Assembly (NCBI GenBank): GCA_023229245.1
Contig: JALNZU010000014.1
Location: 1 to 64,000, forward strand
Direction of reading: 5' to 3'
DNA from: Bacteroidales bacterium
GTDB lineage: Bacteria; Bacteroidota; Bacteroidia; Bacteroidales; F082
DNA length: 64,000 bases
The notes below the pieces were generated by a model. That model made no database searches and had not been told where the DNA came from. It saw only the letters and a program-made list of their open reading frames with translations. Within the stretch, counting starts at the first letter, position 1. Each line of letters starts with the position of its first letter. The position numbers and the translations under genes are program-made. Shown here piece after piece: positions 9,056 to 17,632 of this stretch.

Positions 9056-11083
9056 ATGAAAATTAGAATTAGTTACCATCTTTTAGTGTGCTCATTTTTA
9101 TTGATCTTCATTTTTTTAACCGGCATACTTCATGCTCAGTGGCATCCGGATTCCGTACCCGAATATTTTAAGAAACGCTATCTCTCCGAAGAGGAGATGC
9201 ATCAACCTTTGCGGCATCCGGATTTTGTGGAAACACCTCCACCCTCAGGTATATCAAGGATGGTAGCCGAATACGAACCCATGCAAGCTGTATTAGTCCG
9301 CTATCCATTAGGCATACCCTACAGCCTGATCCGCGAAATGGCAAAAGATATTGAAGTGATCACATTAGTCTCAAATAATAGCCAGGCTAATTCGGTACTT
9401 GCTTCCTATGAAAGCAATAATATCAATACTGACAACTGCACCTTTCTGATAGCTCCAACAGATTCATACTGGACTCGTGACTATGGCCCTTGGTTTATCT
9501 TCGATGGAAATGACGAACCGGGTATAGTCGATTTCCCATACAACAGACCCCGCCCGAACGACAATAACGTCATCCCTAAAGTTGCCGAGCTATTGGATGT
9601 GAACCTTTTTGGAATGAATGTGATACATACCGGAGGAAATATGATGGCCGACGGATATGTGTTTGGTGCTTCAACAGATTTGGTATATGACGAAAACTCA
9701 CTAAGTCCGACTCAGATAGCCGAGAAGTTTGAAGACTACTTAGGTATAACGCGATACGATGTACTGAATGATCCTCAGGGTGAATATATAAAGCATATCG
9801 ACTGTTGGGGTAAATATCTGGCTCCCGATAAAATACTCATAGGACAGGTTCCGGCTAGCGATCCACGATACAATGACTATGAAGCTGTTGCTGATTATTT
9901 TGCCAACACTCCATGTGCCTATGGATATCCATATAAAGTGTATAGAGTCTTTATGCCAGGCACATATCCCCCTACACCATATTCCAACTCACTCATTCTG
10001 AATAATAAGGTGTTAGTCCCTATCAGTGGCAGTCAACACGATAACGCCGCACTGGAAGCATATCAACAAGCTATGCCGGGTTATGAGATCATTGGTATCC
10101 AATACACTGGCTGGCTCGATACAGATGCATTGCATTGCCGTACACACGAAATAGCCGATATTGGAATGTTATATGTTAATCATATGCCGAAATACGGACA
10201 ACTGAGCTGGCAGGATTCAATAGCTATAGAAACCGGTATTAAAGCCTATTCGGGAAGTGGACTGATAGCTGATAGCTTGCTATTGTATGTTAGTATCAAC
10301 GGGTCTTCTTTTGTACCAAAAACCCTTGTTAATACAGAATCAAACAATTGGCAGACCTACATAAGCGGATACGACAGTTACGATACCATACGTTATTATC
10401 TAACTGCAGCCGACGAGTCAGGACGAAGCATCAAACACCCTATCATGGGAGCTATAGACCCGCATCTGTTTGTGATGGGAGAAAAAGAACTGCATGAACT
10501 TACCATTTATCCAGATACTTTATTGTTTGTGGAAGTGTTGGAAGCCGATTTTTATATCAAAAATAAAACGAATACAGAAGTACAGATTGAAAATATCTCG
10601 TCCTCAAATGAGGATTTGATACTGATGAACTTCTTACCTGAATTTCCTTATTCACTCAATAAACAGGATTCGTTGGAAATATTTGTACAAATCACTGTAC
10701 CCGACTATACCTTGTTATCCGATGGATTTGTTGAAGAAGAAATCCATATTTATTCTTCTTTGGGAGATTATGTGGTTTATGTTAGGATTTCTGAAGATTT
10801 ATTGACAGGTACCATAGAGATGGAAAATGTAAGAATAGTTACTTTGTCACCCAATCCGTTTACCGAAACGGTAATCTTCCAGGTCAAACCGATTAAGGGC
10901 AATAGTTCTTTAACGGTCATGGATATAAACGGCAGGCTAGTGTATCAATATCAATCAGCGACTAGTTCGGATATTATATGGGATGGATATGGTACCAATG
11001 GTGAGAAGCTGCCTCAAGGCATGTATTTCTATCATTTTCGGCATGATGCCGGGATACAATCCGGTAAACTGATCCGGTATTAG
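9056..11083 (+). CDS. PPAD-like secreted peptidylarginine deiminase with T9SS C-terminal domain
   Basis: A 675-residue protein from ATG 9056: signal peptide 1-28 (ending ILHAQ), a guanidino-group-modifying catalytic domain of about 60-400, an Ig-like region, and a type-A T9SS sorting domain over the last 80 residues (LSPNPFTETV ... GEKLPQGMYFYHF ... GKLIRY). Catalytic residues by motif: Asp142 in YWTRDYGPW, His247 in YIKHIDCWG, Asn311 in TPYSNS, Cys361 in LHCRTHE. These match D130, H236, N297 and C351 of Porphyromonas gingivalis PPAD. Arg164 and Arg166 (FPYNRPRP) sit 22 and 24 residues after the Asp, the same spacing as PPAD Arg152/Arg154, which bind the substrate's C-terminal carboxylate. 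Predicted activity: citrullination of C-terminal arginines outside the cell. An agmatine deiminase role is less likely given the secretion signals. Confidence 0.88.
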   Translation: MKIRISYHLLVCSFLLIFIFLTGILHAQWHPDSVPEYFKKRYLSEEEMHQPLRHPDFVETPPPSGISRMVAEYEPMQAVLVRYPLGIPYSLIREMAKDIEVITLVSNNSQANSVLASYESNNINTDNCTFLIAPTDSYWTRDYGPWFIFDGNDEPGIVDFPYNRPRPNDNNVIPKVAELLDVNLFGMNVIHTGGNMMADGYVFGASTDLVYDENSLSPTQIAEKFEDYLGITRYDVLNDPQGEYIKHIDCWGKYLAPDKILIGQVPASDPRYNDYEAVADYFANTPCAYGYPYKVYRVFMPGTYPPTPYSNSLILNNKVLVPISGSQHDNAALEAYQQAMPGYEIIGIQYTGWLDTDALHCRTHEIADIGMLYVNHMPKYGQLSWQDSIAIETGIKAYSGSGLIADSLLLYVSINGSSFVPKTLVNTESNNWQTYISGYDSYDTIRYYLTAADESGRSIKHPIMGAIDPHLFVMGEKELHELTIYPDTLLFVEVLEADFYIKNKTNTEVQIENISSSNEDLILMNFLPEFPYSLNKQDSLEIFVQITVPDYTLLSDGFVEEEIHIYSSLGDYVVYVRISEDLLTGTIEMENVRIVTLSPNPFTETVIFQVKPIKGNSSLTVMDINGRLVYQYQSATSSDIIWDGYGTNGEKLPQGMYFYHFRHDAGIQSGKLIRY

Positions 11084-11196
11084 CCACGAGATTTATTTAC
11101 GGGCAACTACAGCCTGCGAATACAGCAACCATACTGTACTCATTGCAAGACAATACATGCTTCACTTCCACATTAGGGCTCGCAGATATGGATAGT

Positions 11197-13332
11197 TTAT
11201 TCGGTCTTTTTAAAGATCACACCAACCTCTTTTCCTAATCTGTTGAGGGTTTCAACACCTCTGAGTAGGGGTGTGCCGTCTATATCATCATATTGTTCGT
11301 TGATATAATCGGCATGACTTTGTTCGGGGAAGATGATGATCCTACTGAAAGCCTCAAAATGCTTTTCCATTCTGAATGGCAGGTTATCCAATGCATTGAC
11401 ATATGATACATTCCCCCTGCGTGAAGAGACCAACAATAAAATATCATCTGGCTTGAGGTGGGGAGCCAATTCTAACACATGGTCCCAGTTATCAAATGTC
11501 TGGAATTTGATTTTATTTGCTTTGTTACGATTTTGCATATAATGTTGGATAGCGCCTTGTGTTTTTTTGTTACAGAAACAAAGCATGCTCAGACTTAGTT
11601 CAGACGATAGTTGTATGGTTTTATCAAGCCAGAGTTGAAACCCTTTTTCATGTTCGGCTAAAGGAGGAACAGCTAAAACTATCCGTTGATGGGTCATAAG
11701 CGGGCTTGAAAAATGACAGATAAAAATGGTTTTAAAATGGTTATGAATGATGCTTTCCATTTTGTTGCCAATGATAAAATCAATAACGCCGGCACGTTGA
11801 GGCCAGCCAAGTATTAATATATCGGCAAGTTCTTCTTTAGCTACACGCACTATCCCACCAGAAGCATTATTATCGATGGTAACTATCAACCGGATTCCTG
11901 TTTCGATAGCTGCTGCCTGTTGCTCTAAAAACAACAGTGAAGATTTTGCTTTGATTAAATTTTGTTCAGCCTCCCTATTGTTGAGTACAATGGAAAGCAC
12001 GGTTACAGGTCGGATAGAAGCTTTATCTTTTATCAGGGAGGAAAATTCAAATAGTTTATCTGCATTTTGAGGATTGGCAACTGGCATCAGCAGTTTTTCA
12101 GGCATTTGTCGTAAACTATCTATTACAGGGATGGTATCGGTTTTGATAATGATCTTTTTTGCTGCATTTTCGGTGATGACAGAGCTTATTACACATGTAA
12201 CGAGTATCAATATGACTGTTCCGTTGAGCACACTTTCATTCACTAATCCTCCTTTATAGCCTACTAATATGATAGCTATAGTAGCTGCTGCATGGGCACT
12301 GCTTAATCCGAAAATAAGCTGACGTTGAAGGCTTGAATATCGAAAAAGCACTTGAGTACCAAAGGCTGCTACCCATTTCCCAATTAAAGCGACAGCTGTC
12401 AAAACACCTGCTACAACCAATGCATCAACTCCTTTAAAGATAATCCGCAGATCGACCAACATTCCTACACTGATCAAAAAGAAAGGAATAAAGAGTGAGC
12501 TTCCAATAAATTCAATGCGGTTCATCAGGCTGGAAGAATGAGGGATCAACCTATTGAGTACTAACCCTGACACAAAAGCACCTATAATAGGCTCTAATCC
12601 GGAAATTTCAGCTAAAAATGCCGCAAAAAACACTACAGCCAATACAAAAATATAATGGGTGTGTTTCTCACTCTCGAACTTCTTGAAAAACCAGGATGCT
12701 ATACGTGGGATGATCAGAAACATTACCAACACAAATACCAACACCGAAACCCCTAGTTGTAACCAGAAATCCTGTTCAATGCTTCCCTGACTGGAACTCA
12801 TGATAACTGCCAACATAATCAACACAGCAGTATCGGTTAATATAGTACCGCCTACTGTAATTGCAACAACTTGATTTTTTGATATCCCTAACCGGCTTAC
12901 TATAGGATAAGATACTAAAGTATGTGTGCTGAACATACTGGCAATAAGAAGACTGGAATACATATCGAAGCCCAACAGATGACGACAGACCGGATAACCA
13001 ATACTTAGAGGAAGGATAAATGTTAGCATCCCAAACACTATGCTTTTATTTCGTTGCCTACGAAACTCATTCAAATCAAGTTCAAGCCCGGCGATAAACA
13101 TAATGTATAGCAATCCTATAGTGGCAAACAGATCGACAGCAGAACTGCGCTCAATCAGATTTAGTCCGTAAGGCCCTATCACTACGCCCGAAAGTATTAA
13201 ACCTACTATGCCCGGAATACGTAACTTCCGTAATAATATAGGAGACAACAAGATGATCAATAAAATCACCGAGAATATCAATACAGGATTCCCTAATGGA
13301 CGCTCAAATTCATGTAAAAAATGCTCTAACAT
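11197..13332 (-). CDS. CPA2 cation:proton antiporter with C-terminal USP-like region
   Basis: A 711-residue protein. Residues about 1-390 contain some 12 membrane helices with CPA2/KefB-type motifs (RIPGIVGLILSGVVIGPYGL, FIAGLELDL, ISGLEPIIGAFVSGL). Residues 400-711 are a soluble part resembling two universal-stress-protein repeats (LADILILGWPQRAGVIDFIIGNKMES in the first; PDDILLLVSSRRGNVSY in the second). Likely a Na+ or K+/H+ antiporter of the inner membrane gated through its cytosolic domain. The ion cannot be read from sequence. A -7 box at 13359-13366 fits the ATG at 13332. Confidence 0.85.
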   Translation of the reverse strand: MLEHFLHEFERPLGNPVLIFSVILLIILLSPILLRKLRIPGIVGLILSGVVIGPYGLNLIERSSAVDLFATIGLLYIMFIAGLELDLNEFRRQRNKSIVFGMLTFILPLSIGYPVCRHLLGFDMYSSLLIASMFSTHTLVSYPIVSRLGISKNQVVAITVGGTILTDTAVLIMLAVIMSSSQGSIEQDFWLQLGVSVLVFVLVMFLIIPRIASWFFKKFESEKHTHYIFVLAVVFFAAFLAEISGLEPIIGAFVSGLVLNRLIPHSSSLMNRIEFIGSSLFIPFFLISVGMLVDLRIIFKGVDALVVAGVLTAVALIGKWVAAFGTQVLFRYSSLQRQLIFGLSSAHAAATIAIILVGYKGGLVNESVLNGTVILILVTCVISSVITENAAKKIIIKTDTIPVIDSLRQMPEKLLMPVANPQNADKLFEFSSLIKDKASIRPVTVLSIVLNNREAEQNLIKAKSSLLFLEQQAAAIETGIRLIVTIDNNASGGIVRVAKEELADILILGWPQRAGVIDFIIGNKMESIIHNHFKTIFICHFSSPLMTHQRIVLAVPPLAEHEKGFQLWLDKTIQLSSELSLSMLCFCNKKTQGAIQHYMQNRNKANKIKFQTFDNWDHVLELAPHLKPDDILLLVSSRRGNVSYVNALDNLPFRMEKHFEAFSRIIIFPEQSHADYINEQYDDIDGTPLLRGVETLNRLGKEVGVIFKKTE

Positions 13333-13358
13333 CTATGTTTTTTATCGCTATCGTAAAA

Positions 13359-13366
13359 CAAAAATA
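13359..13366 (-). promoter_or_regulatory. -7 promoter element TATTTTTG (antiporter)
   Basis: A perfect TAnnTTTG on the minus strand, 26 bp upstream of the antiporter ATG. Confidence 0.6.
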
Positions 13367-13565
13367 TAAAGTTCGGATAAACTTTGGCTTCATTTTGAAT
13401 AGCGAATTCTCCAATGACCCTTTTTTACAGCAAGAAATCAAACTGATGGGCATTGATTTTCAGACTTGGTTTGAACAAGAATAAACTCAGGGATTTTTTT
13501 TGAGAAGCCTTGTAAAAAGCGTAATTTCGCATCATCATACTATAGTGTTCCAAATTAAATAAATC

Positions 13566-13949
13566 ATGAAGAAAATAATTTCTACTTCCAATGCTCCAGC
13601 CGCTATAGGTCCTTATAGTCAGGCTGTTGAAGTGAATGGTATCTTATATATTTCAGGTCAGGTTCCTATAGATCCTGCTACCGGGAAATTAGTGGAAGAG
13701 ACGATTGAAGCTCAAACCGAGCAAGTGATGAAGAACATAGGGGCTATTTTAGAAGCTGCCGGCTACAGTTTTTCCGATGTGGTTAAATCAACATGTCTGT
13801 TGCACGATATGGCCGACTTTGCTGCCATGAATGCAGTGTATGGAAAATATTATCAGCAAGACCCACCGGCCAGAGTAGCCTACGCAGTAAAAGGACTTCC
13901 GTTGGGAGCCATAGTGGAAATAGAAACTATCGCCATTAAATCACAGTAA
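13566..13949 (+). CDS. ridA: RidA/YjgF enamine/imine deaminase
   Basis: A 127-residue, full-length RidA: AIGPYSQAVEVNGILYISGQ at the N-terminus, a central VVKSTCLLHDM strand and PARVAYAVKGLPLGAIVEIE with the conserved catalytic Arg near 105. It hydrolyses reactive 2-aminoacrylate and related enamines from PLP enzymes to keto acids and ammonia. It converges on the DUF3109 gene with only 4 bp between stops. Confidence 0.95.
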   Translation: MKKIISTSNAPAAIGPYSQAVEVNGILYISGQVPIDPATGKLVEETIEAQTEQVMKNIGAILEAAGYSFSDVVKSTCLLHDMADFAAMNAVYGKYYQQDPPARVAYAVKGLPLGAIVEIETIAIKSQ

Positions 13950-13953
13950 GATA

Positions 13954-14538
13954 CTAAAGATTAGCTTGATTAACCCTTTTTGTTTCTGCAATTTGTTCTA
14001 ATTGTTGATACCATTTTTCACCAAATTTCCGGATCAAGGCTTCTTTTAAAAATTTATATAACGGAATACCCTCTTTACGCCCTTTTAGTCTGGCTGGAAT
14101 ACATATATCCCATTGATGGTAGTGCAAATGTGTAAATCCACTCATCTGCTCTAACCTGATTGGATACAAATGACAACTGATGGGTTTGCGAAAATTTATT
14201 TTTCCTGCCTGCCATGCCTTTTCAATGGCACAATAGCTGATTCCGTGTTCATCAAATCCCGCAAAAGCACATTCAAGACCATCAATCAAAGGGGTTACCA
14301 ATTGGCCTGACATATCATAATCAAATACCCCTTCTTTTTCAATCACGGCTATCCCTTCGGGCGACATATATTCTTTGATTTGATCCAAGTAGTACTCAAT
14401 AACCCCGATCTCTTCTTCTTCAAGTGGAGCACCGGCATCACCGCTTACACAGCATTCACCTTTGCATTTGGCCAAATCACAACAAAAAAATTCGGTAAGT
14501 AATTCTTCGGTAATTATAGTGTTGTCTATCAAAAACAT
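13954..14538 (-). CDS. DUF3109 cysteine-cluster protein
   Basis: A 194-residue protein with clustered cysteines: FFCCDLAKCKGECC near residues 17-30, LECAF near 86, SYCAIEKAW near 99, ISCHLYPIR near 119 and WDICIPARL near 140. The pattern matches DUF3109 / zinc- or iron-cluster-binding proteins of the YkgJ type. The Cys spacing suggests a metal or Fe-S site; no enzymatic function is established. A -7 box at 14565-14572 fits the ATG. Confidence 0.8.
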   Translation of the reverse strand: MFLIDNTIITEELLTEFFCCDLAKCKGECCVSGDAGAPLEEEEIGVIEYYLDQIKEYMSPEGIAVIEKEGVFDYDMSGQLVTPLIDGLECAFAGFDEHGISYCAIEKAWQAGKINFRKPISCHLYPIRLEQMSGFTHLHYHQWDICIPARLKGRKEGIPLYKFLKEALIRKFGEKWYQQLEQIAETKRVNQANL

Positions 14539-14564
14539 CTGACAAGATATTGAATAATTTGCCG

Positions 14565-14572
14565 CAAATGTA
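14565..14572 (-). promoter_or_regulatory. -7 promoter element TACATTTG (DUF3109 gene)
   Basis: A perfect TAnnTTTG on the minus strand, 26 bp upstream of the DUF3109 ATG at 14538. Confidence 0.6.
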
Positions 14573-14631
14573 TGCCTTTTTCATGGGTTGAGAGTGTTAT
14601 AAATTTTGTATGCAACGCAGTTCCAACCACA

Positions 14632-14647
14632 CAAACCTATAGGTTTG
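14632..14647. repeat. Perfect 16-bp palindrome CAAACCTATAGGTTTG
   Basis: Every base pairs with its mirror. A second inverted repeat with the same AACCT/AGGTT arms follows at 14662-14679 (CAACCT, 6 bp, AGGTTG). No T-run follows, so it is not a simple terminator. It could be an operator or part of a small structured repeat. Confidence 0.7.
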
Positions 14648-14661
14648 ATCGAGCTTCCCGT

Positions 14662-14679
14662 CAACCTATATGCAGGTTG
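14662..14679. repeat. Inverted repeat CAACCT-N6-AGGTTG
   Basis: Six-bp arms around a 6-bp centre, 14 bp to the right of the 16-bp palindrome and sharing its AACCT/AGGTT arms, so the four arms could pair in alternative ways. Confidence 0.6.
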
Positions 14680-14785
14680 TGATTGTAAAAGCTTATGTCT
14701 GTTGCGCCTTACTCAAGTATAGAATATCATAGCAAAGGTGTTCAGGCTTATGTTGAAACGCCTTTTAAATGTGCTGTGATATAAA

Positions 14786-14813
14786 TAATTTAAGGTATTT
14801 TTATCTTTTATTA
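14786..14813 (+). promoter_or_regulatory. Candidate NsrR/Rrf2 operator upstream of norC
   Basis: TAATTTAAGGT at 14786-14796, mirrored imperfectly (8 of 11 positions) by ATCTTTTATTA at 14803-14813. The left arm recurs upstream of nirK (23192-23202, minus strand) and next to the rrf2 promoter (23820-23830). The element covers the expected -33 position of the norC -7 box at 14824-14831, a place where a repressor would block transcription. The assignment to NsrR is inferred. Confidence 0.5.
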
Positions 14814-14823
14814 ACTTTTCTGT

Positions 14824-14831
14824 TATTTTTG
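14824..14831 (+). promoter_or_regulatory. -7 promoter element TATTTTTG (norC)
   Basis: A perfect TAnnTTTG, 70 bp upstream of the norC ATG. The candidate Rrf2 operator lies immediately upstream. Confidence 0.6.
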
Positions 14832-14901
14832 TTGCAAACTATGGGTTGAAATAATTTTTTAGAACATATAATCATTCATTTTTTAACTAAAACCAATATT
14901 T

Positions 14902-15327
14902 ATGTTATCAAAGTCACAAGCACGCACGTTTTTTCTGGGGGGTACGTTTATTACCTTTGCTATCTTTCTCGGATTAACGTGGAACTCATTGGTGAATGAG
15001 GTTCCAGAGCAAACCAATGTACACAATCTTACCGAAGCAGTTGTTAGGGGTAAAACTTTATGGGAAGAGAACAACTGCATGGGCTGCCATACTATTTTTG
15101 GCGAAGGGGCTTATTATGCACCTGAGCTTACCAAAGTGTATGAGCGCAGGGGTGAAGCTTATATCAAGGCTACCCTTATGACTGATATACCCTGGGCACC
15201 ACGCGGAAGAAAAATGGTGGCCTACGGGTTTTCAGAAGATAAGGCCAACGATTTGGTCGAGTTTTTTAAATGGGTGAACGAAGTGGATCTGATTGGATTC
15301 CCTCCTAAACCTAAGAAAGTTCAATAA
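14902..15327 (+). CDS. norC: Nitric oxide reductase cytochrome c subunit NorC
   Basis: A 141-residue protein with an N-terminal membrane anchor (about 10-30) and one c-type haem in the periplasm: Cys59-x-x-Cys62-His63 (NCMGCH), with Met105 (GRKMVAYGF) as probable axial ligand. Length and motif spacing match NorC of cNOR, which passes electrons to the NorB haem-copper-like core. The gene lies 25 bp upstream of norB and opens the norCBQDEF group. Confidence 0.97.
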   Translation: MLSKSQARTFFLGGTFITFAIFLGLTWNSLVNEVPEQTNVHNLTEAVVRGKTLWEENNCMGCHTIFGEGAYYAPELTKVYERRGEAYIKATLMTDIPWAPRGRKMVAYGFSEDKANDLVEFFKWVNEVDLIGFPPKPKKVQ

Positions 15328-15352
15328 TCTCAAACCTTAAAAACTTTACGAC

Positions 15353-16705
15353 ATGAAATACAAATCACAAAAAGTGGCCTATTGGTTTTTTGCAGCAGCT
15401 TTATTACTGCTGTTCATTCAATTGTTTTATGGATTCATCATGGGATTTGCCCATATGGGATACGATGGCTGGCATAATGTTTTTCCGTTTAACACAGCCC
15501 GCGCAGTACATACCAATTTATTGGTTATGTGGTTGTTGATAGGTTTTATGGGGGCGGCATATTATATTATACCCGAAGAATCACAGCAGGAATTAGTAAG
15601 CGTGAAATTAGCTTATATACAGCTGATAACTTTTTTGGCTGTAGGTGTTGCCGCTGTCATTGGCTATCATTTTAACTATTGGGAAGGAAGAAAGTTTCTT
15701 GAAATTCCACGACCATTAGACTGGTTGGTAGTAGTCAATGTACTTACGTTTTTAGGTATTATTTTAACTACGCTATACAAAGGTAAAAAACGCACGACAA
15801 CTTCTTTGGTTCTGGTCATGGGTCTTGTTTTTGCCGCCCTGCTTTATCTCCCTGGTATGATTTGGTTTGACAATCAGACCTTAGACTCGTTCTTCCGTTG
15901 GTGGGTAGTACACCTCTGGGTAGAAGGAGTTTGGGAACTGATCATGGGTGGTATTCTGGCCTTTTTACTTATTAAGCTAACCGGAGTAGACCGCGAGGTA
16001 ATCGAAAAATGGCTATATGTAATCGTAGGTCTTACTTTCCTATCAGGTATTCTTGGAACAGGACATCACTACTATTACATAGGGGTTGGGAAAATCTGGC
16101 ATATAGTAGGTGGTATCTTCTCTATGTTAGAACCTCTTGCATTCCTGGCTATGGCATTGTTTGCCGTTGGAATGTATCGGAAAGGCGAGAAAAAACATCC
16201 CAATAAAATGGCCTTATACTGGACTTTGGGTACAGCCATCATGTCGTTTATAGGTGCTGGCTTGTTAGGGATGGCACATACACTGCCACAAACAAACTTA
16301 TACACCCATGGAACATTAGTCACAGCCATGCACGGACATCTTGCATTTTGGGGAGCTTATGCCATGATAGTATTTTCCTTTATCACTTTTGCGTTACCAA
16401 ATATTACAGGTCGCAAACTGTATGATACCGTAAATGGGCAGCTGGCATTCTGGTTGTCGAATATTGGTATGGTCGGGATGACAATGGCTTTTGGTGTGGC
16501 CGGAGTTGCACAGGTCTATTTAGAACGAATCCTTGGCCTTGAGTTCGGTGCCGTACAAAAAGAAATTGAAATACATTTCTTTGTATTGGTGTTGTTAGCC
16601 ACTATGTTTTCAGTAGGGATCATCATGTTCATCATTGAGTTTTTGAAATATGGAAAACCCAATGATGAAGCTATTGGAATGGAAGAGATTCAATTAAAAG
16701 CTTGA
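15353..16705 (+). CDS. norB: Nitric oxide reductase catalytic subunit NorB
   Basis: A 450-residue, 12-helix haem-iron oxidase-family protein. Metal ligands are visible: His53 (AVHTNLL) and His329 for low-spin haem b, His327 (MHGHLAFWG) for haem b3, and His187 (HLWVEGVWE), His238 and His239 (GTGHHYYY) for FeB, with the Glu191 and Glu195 typical of cNOR. The numbers are uniformly about 20 below the equivalent Pseudomonas aeruginosa NorB ligands. It reduces two NO to N2O at the cytoplasmic membrane. It has no quinol-oxidising N-terminal extension, so it is the cytochrome c-dependent type, in keeping with norC. Confidence 0.97.
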   Translation: MKYKSQKVAYWFFAAALLLLFIQLFYGFIMGFAHMGYDGWHNVFPFNTARAVHTNLLVMWLLIGFMGAAYYIIPEESQQELVSVKLAYIQLITFLAVGVAAVIGYHFNYWEGRKFLEIPRPLDWLVVVNVLTFLGIILTTLYKGKKRTTTSLVLVMGLVFAALLYLPGMIWFDNQTLDSFFRWWVVHLWVEGVWELIMGGILAFLLIKLTGVDREVIEKWLYVIVGLTFLSGILGTGHHYYYIGVGKIWHIVGGIFSMLEPLAFLAMALFAVGMYRKGEKKHPNKMALYWTLGTAIMSFIGAGLLGMAHTLPQTNLYTHGTLVTAMHGHLAFWGAYAMIVFSFITFALPNITGRKLYDTVNGQLAFWLSNIGMVGMTMAFGVAGVAQVYLERILGLEFGAVQKEIEIHFFVLVLLATMFSVGIIMFIIEFLKYGKPNDEAIGMEEIQLKA

Positions 16706-16711
16706 AAACAC

Positions 16712-16739
16712 AACGGGAAGTAAGCAATTACTTCCCGTT
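16712..16739 (+). terminator. 12-bp perfect stem with GCAA tetraloop after norB
   Basis: AACGGGAAGTAA (16712-16723), loop GCAA (16724-16727), TTACTTCCCGTT (16728-16739): a perfect stem closed by a GNRA loop, starting 6 bp after the norB stop. Only a weak T-run follows (TTTCAT), so it may be a partial terminator or an mRNA 3'-end stabiliser that sets norCB above norQDEF. Confidence 0.75.
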
Positions 16740-16751
16740 TCATATTTGATT

Positions 16752-16783
16752 CACCCCACTAACACAGATTGAAATAGTGGGTG
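16752..16783 (+). repeat. Second stem-loop in the norB-norQ gap
   Basis: CACCCCACTA (16752-16761) pairs with TAGTGGGTG (16775-16783), nine pairs with one bulged C and a 13-base loop. It follows the GNRA hairpin by 12 bp and ends 34 bp before norQ. It could act in attenuation or RNA processing. Confidence 0.55.
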
Positions 16784-16817
16784 CAGGTAAGTATTGTACA
16801 TCATTTAAACCAGATAT

Positions 16818-17606
16818 ATGACAAACTCTGAAAATATGATTCCTTATTATTTGCCCATAGCAAAAGAGAAGGAAGTATTTGAACATGCCTTTAAAAATAA
16901 ATTGCCTGTATTACTGAAAGGACCAACAGGGACCGGGAAAACACGATTTATTGAATACATGGCTTACCAGTTGAACAGGAAACATATTACCATCAGTTGC
17001 CATGAAGAAACCTCGGCGACTGATCTGATAGGTCGTTTTATTATCAAGGGAACTGAAACAGTGTGGATTGATGGACCTCTGACAACAGCCGTGCGAAATG
17101 GGTATATTATTTATTTGGATGAAATAGCAGAAGCCCGTCCGGATGTGATCGTAGTGATCCATTCACTAACCGATTTCCGAAGAGAACTATATATTGATAA
17201 GCTGGCCGAGAATCTTGTTGCTCACAAGGATTTTATGCTGGTAGCTTCGTTCAATCCTGGATACCAAACAGGGTTCAAAGAGCTAAAACCATCAACACGT
17301 CAACGATTCGTAGCCCTTAGCTTTCAGTATCCAGATATGGCAGCTGAAATAAAAATAGTTGTAAATGAAAGTGGTATCAACGAGGATATTGCAAAGAAGC
17401 TTGTAAAGATTGGCCATAAGATACGTAATCTTAAAGAGGTAGGTTTAGCTGAGACTATATCTACACGTCTCTTAGTGGATGCAGCAAAACTTATCCAAAC
17501 CGGATTACCTAACCGGCTCTCTGTACGTGTTGCCATGATAGAGCCTCTGACAGATGATCCGCAACTGACCGAAGCTTTGGTAGATATGAGCAATCTGATG
17601 ATCTGA
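16818..17606 (+). CDS. norQ: NorQ/CbbQ-type AAA+ ATPase
   Basis: A 262-residue MoxR-class AAA+ protein with Walker A GPTGTGKT (35-42), Walker B YIIYLDEIAEA (about 96-106), sensor-1 SFNPGYQ and the Arg-rich STRQRF segment. The NorQ/NirQ family pairs with a VWA protein (NorD, the next gene, 26 bp downstream) to load iron into, or remodel, nitric oxide reductase. It is cytosolic. Confidence 0.93.
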   Translation: MTNSENMIPYYLPIAKEKEVFEHAFKNKLPVLLKGPTGTGKTRFIEYMAYQLNRKHITISCHEETSATDLIGRFIIKGTETVWIDGPLTTAVRNGYIIYLDEIAEARPDVIVVIHSLTDFRRELYIDKLAENLVAHKDFMLVASFNPGYQTGFKELKPSTRQRFVALSFQYPDMAAEIKIVVNESGINEDIAKKLVKIGHKIRNLKEVGLAETISTRLLVDAAKLIQTGLPNRLSVRVAMIEPLTDDPQLTEALVDMSNLMI

Positions 17607-17632
17607 CGTTACATCCTTAAAAATGTTTTGAA

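Larger units (their letters stand above)
14573..14785. other. Intergenic region upstream of norC
   Basis: No ORF of note. It holds two neighbouring palindromes (14632-14647 and 14662-14679) built from the same AACCT/AGGTT arms; the norC regulatory elements lie further right (14786-14831). Confidence 0.5.

Noticed and set aside
13335..13484. 49-codon rightward frame after the antiporter start
   Set aside because: It overlaps the antiporter promoter, has no promoter of its own and no recognised family.
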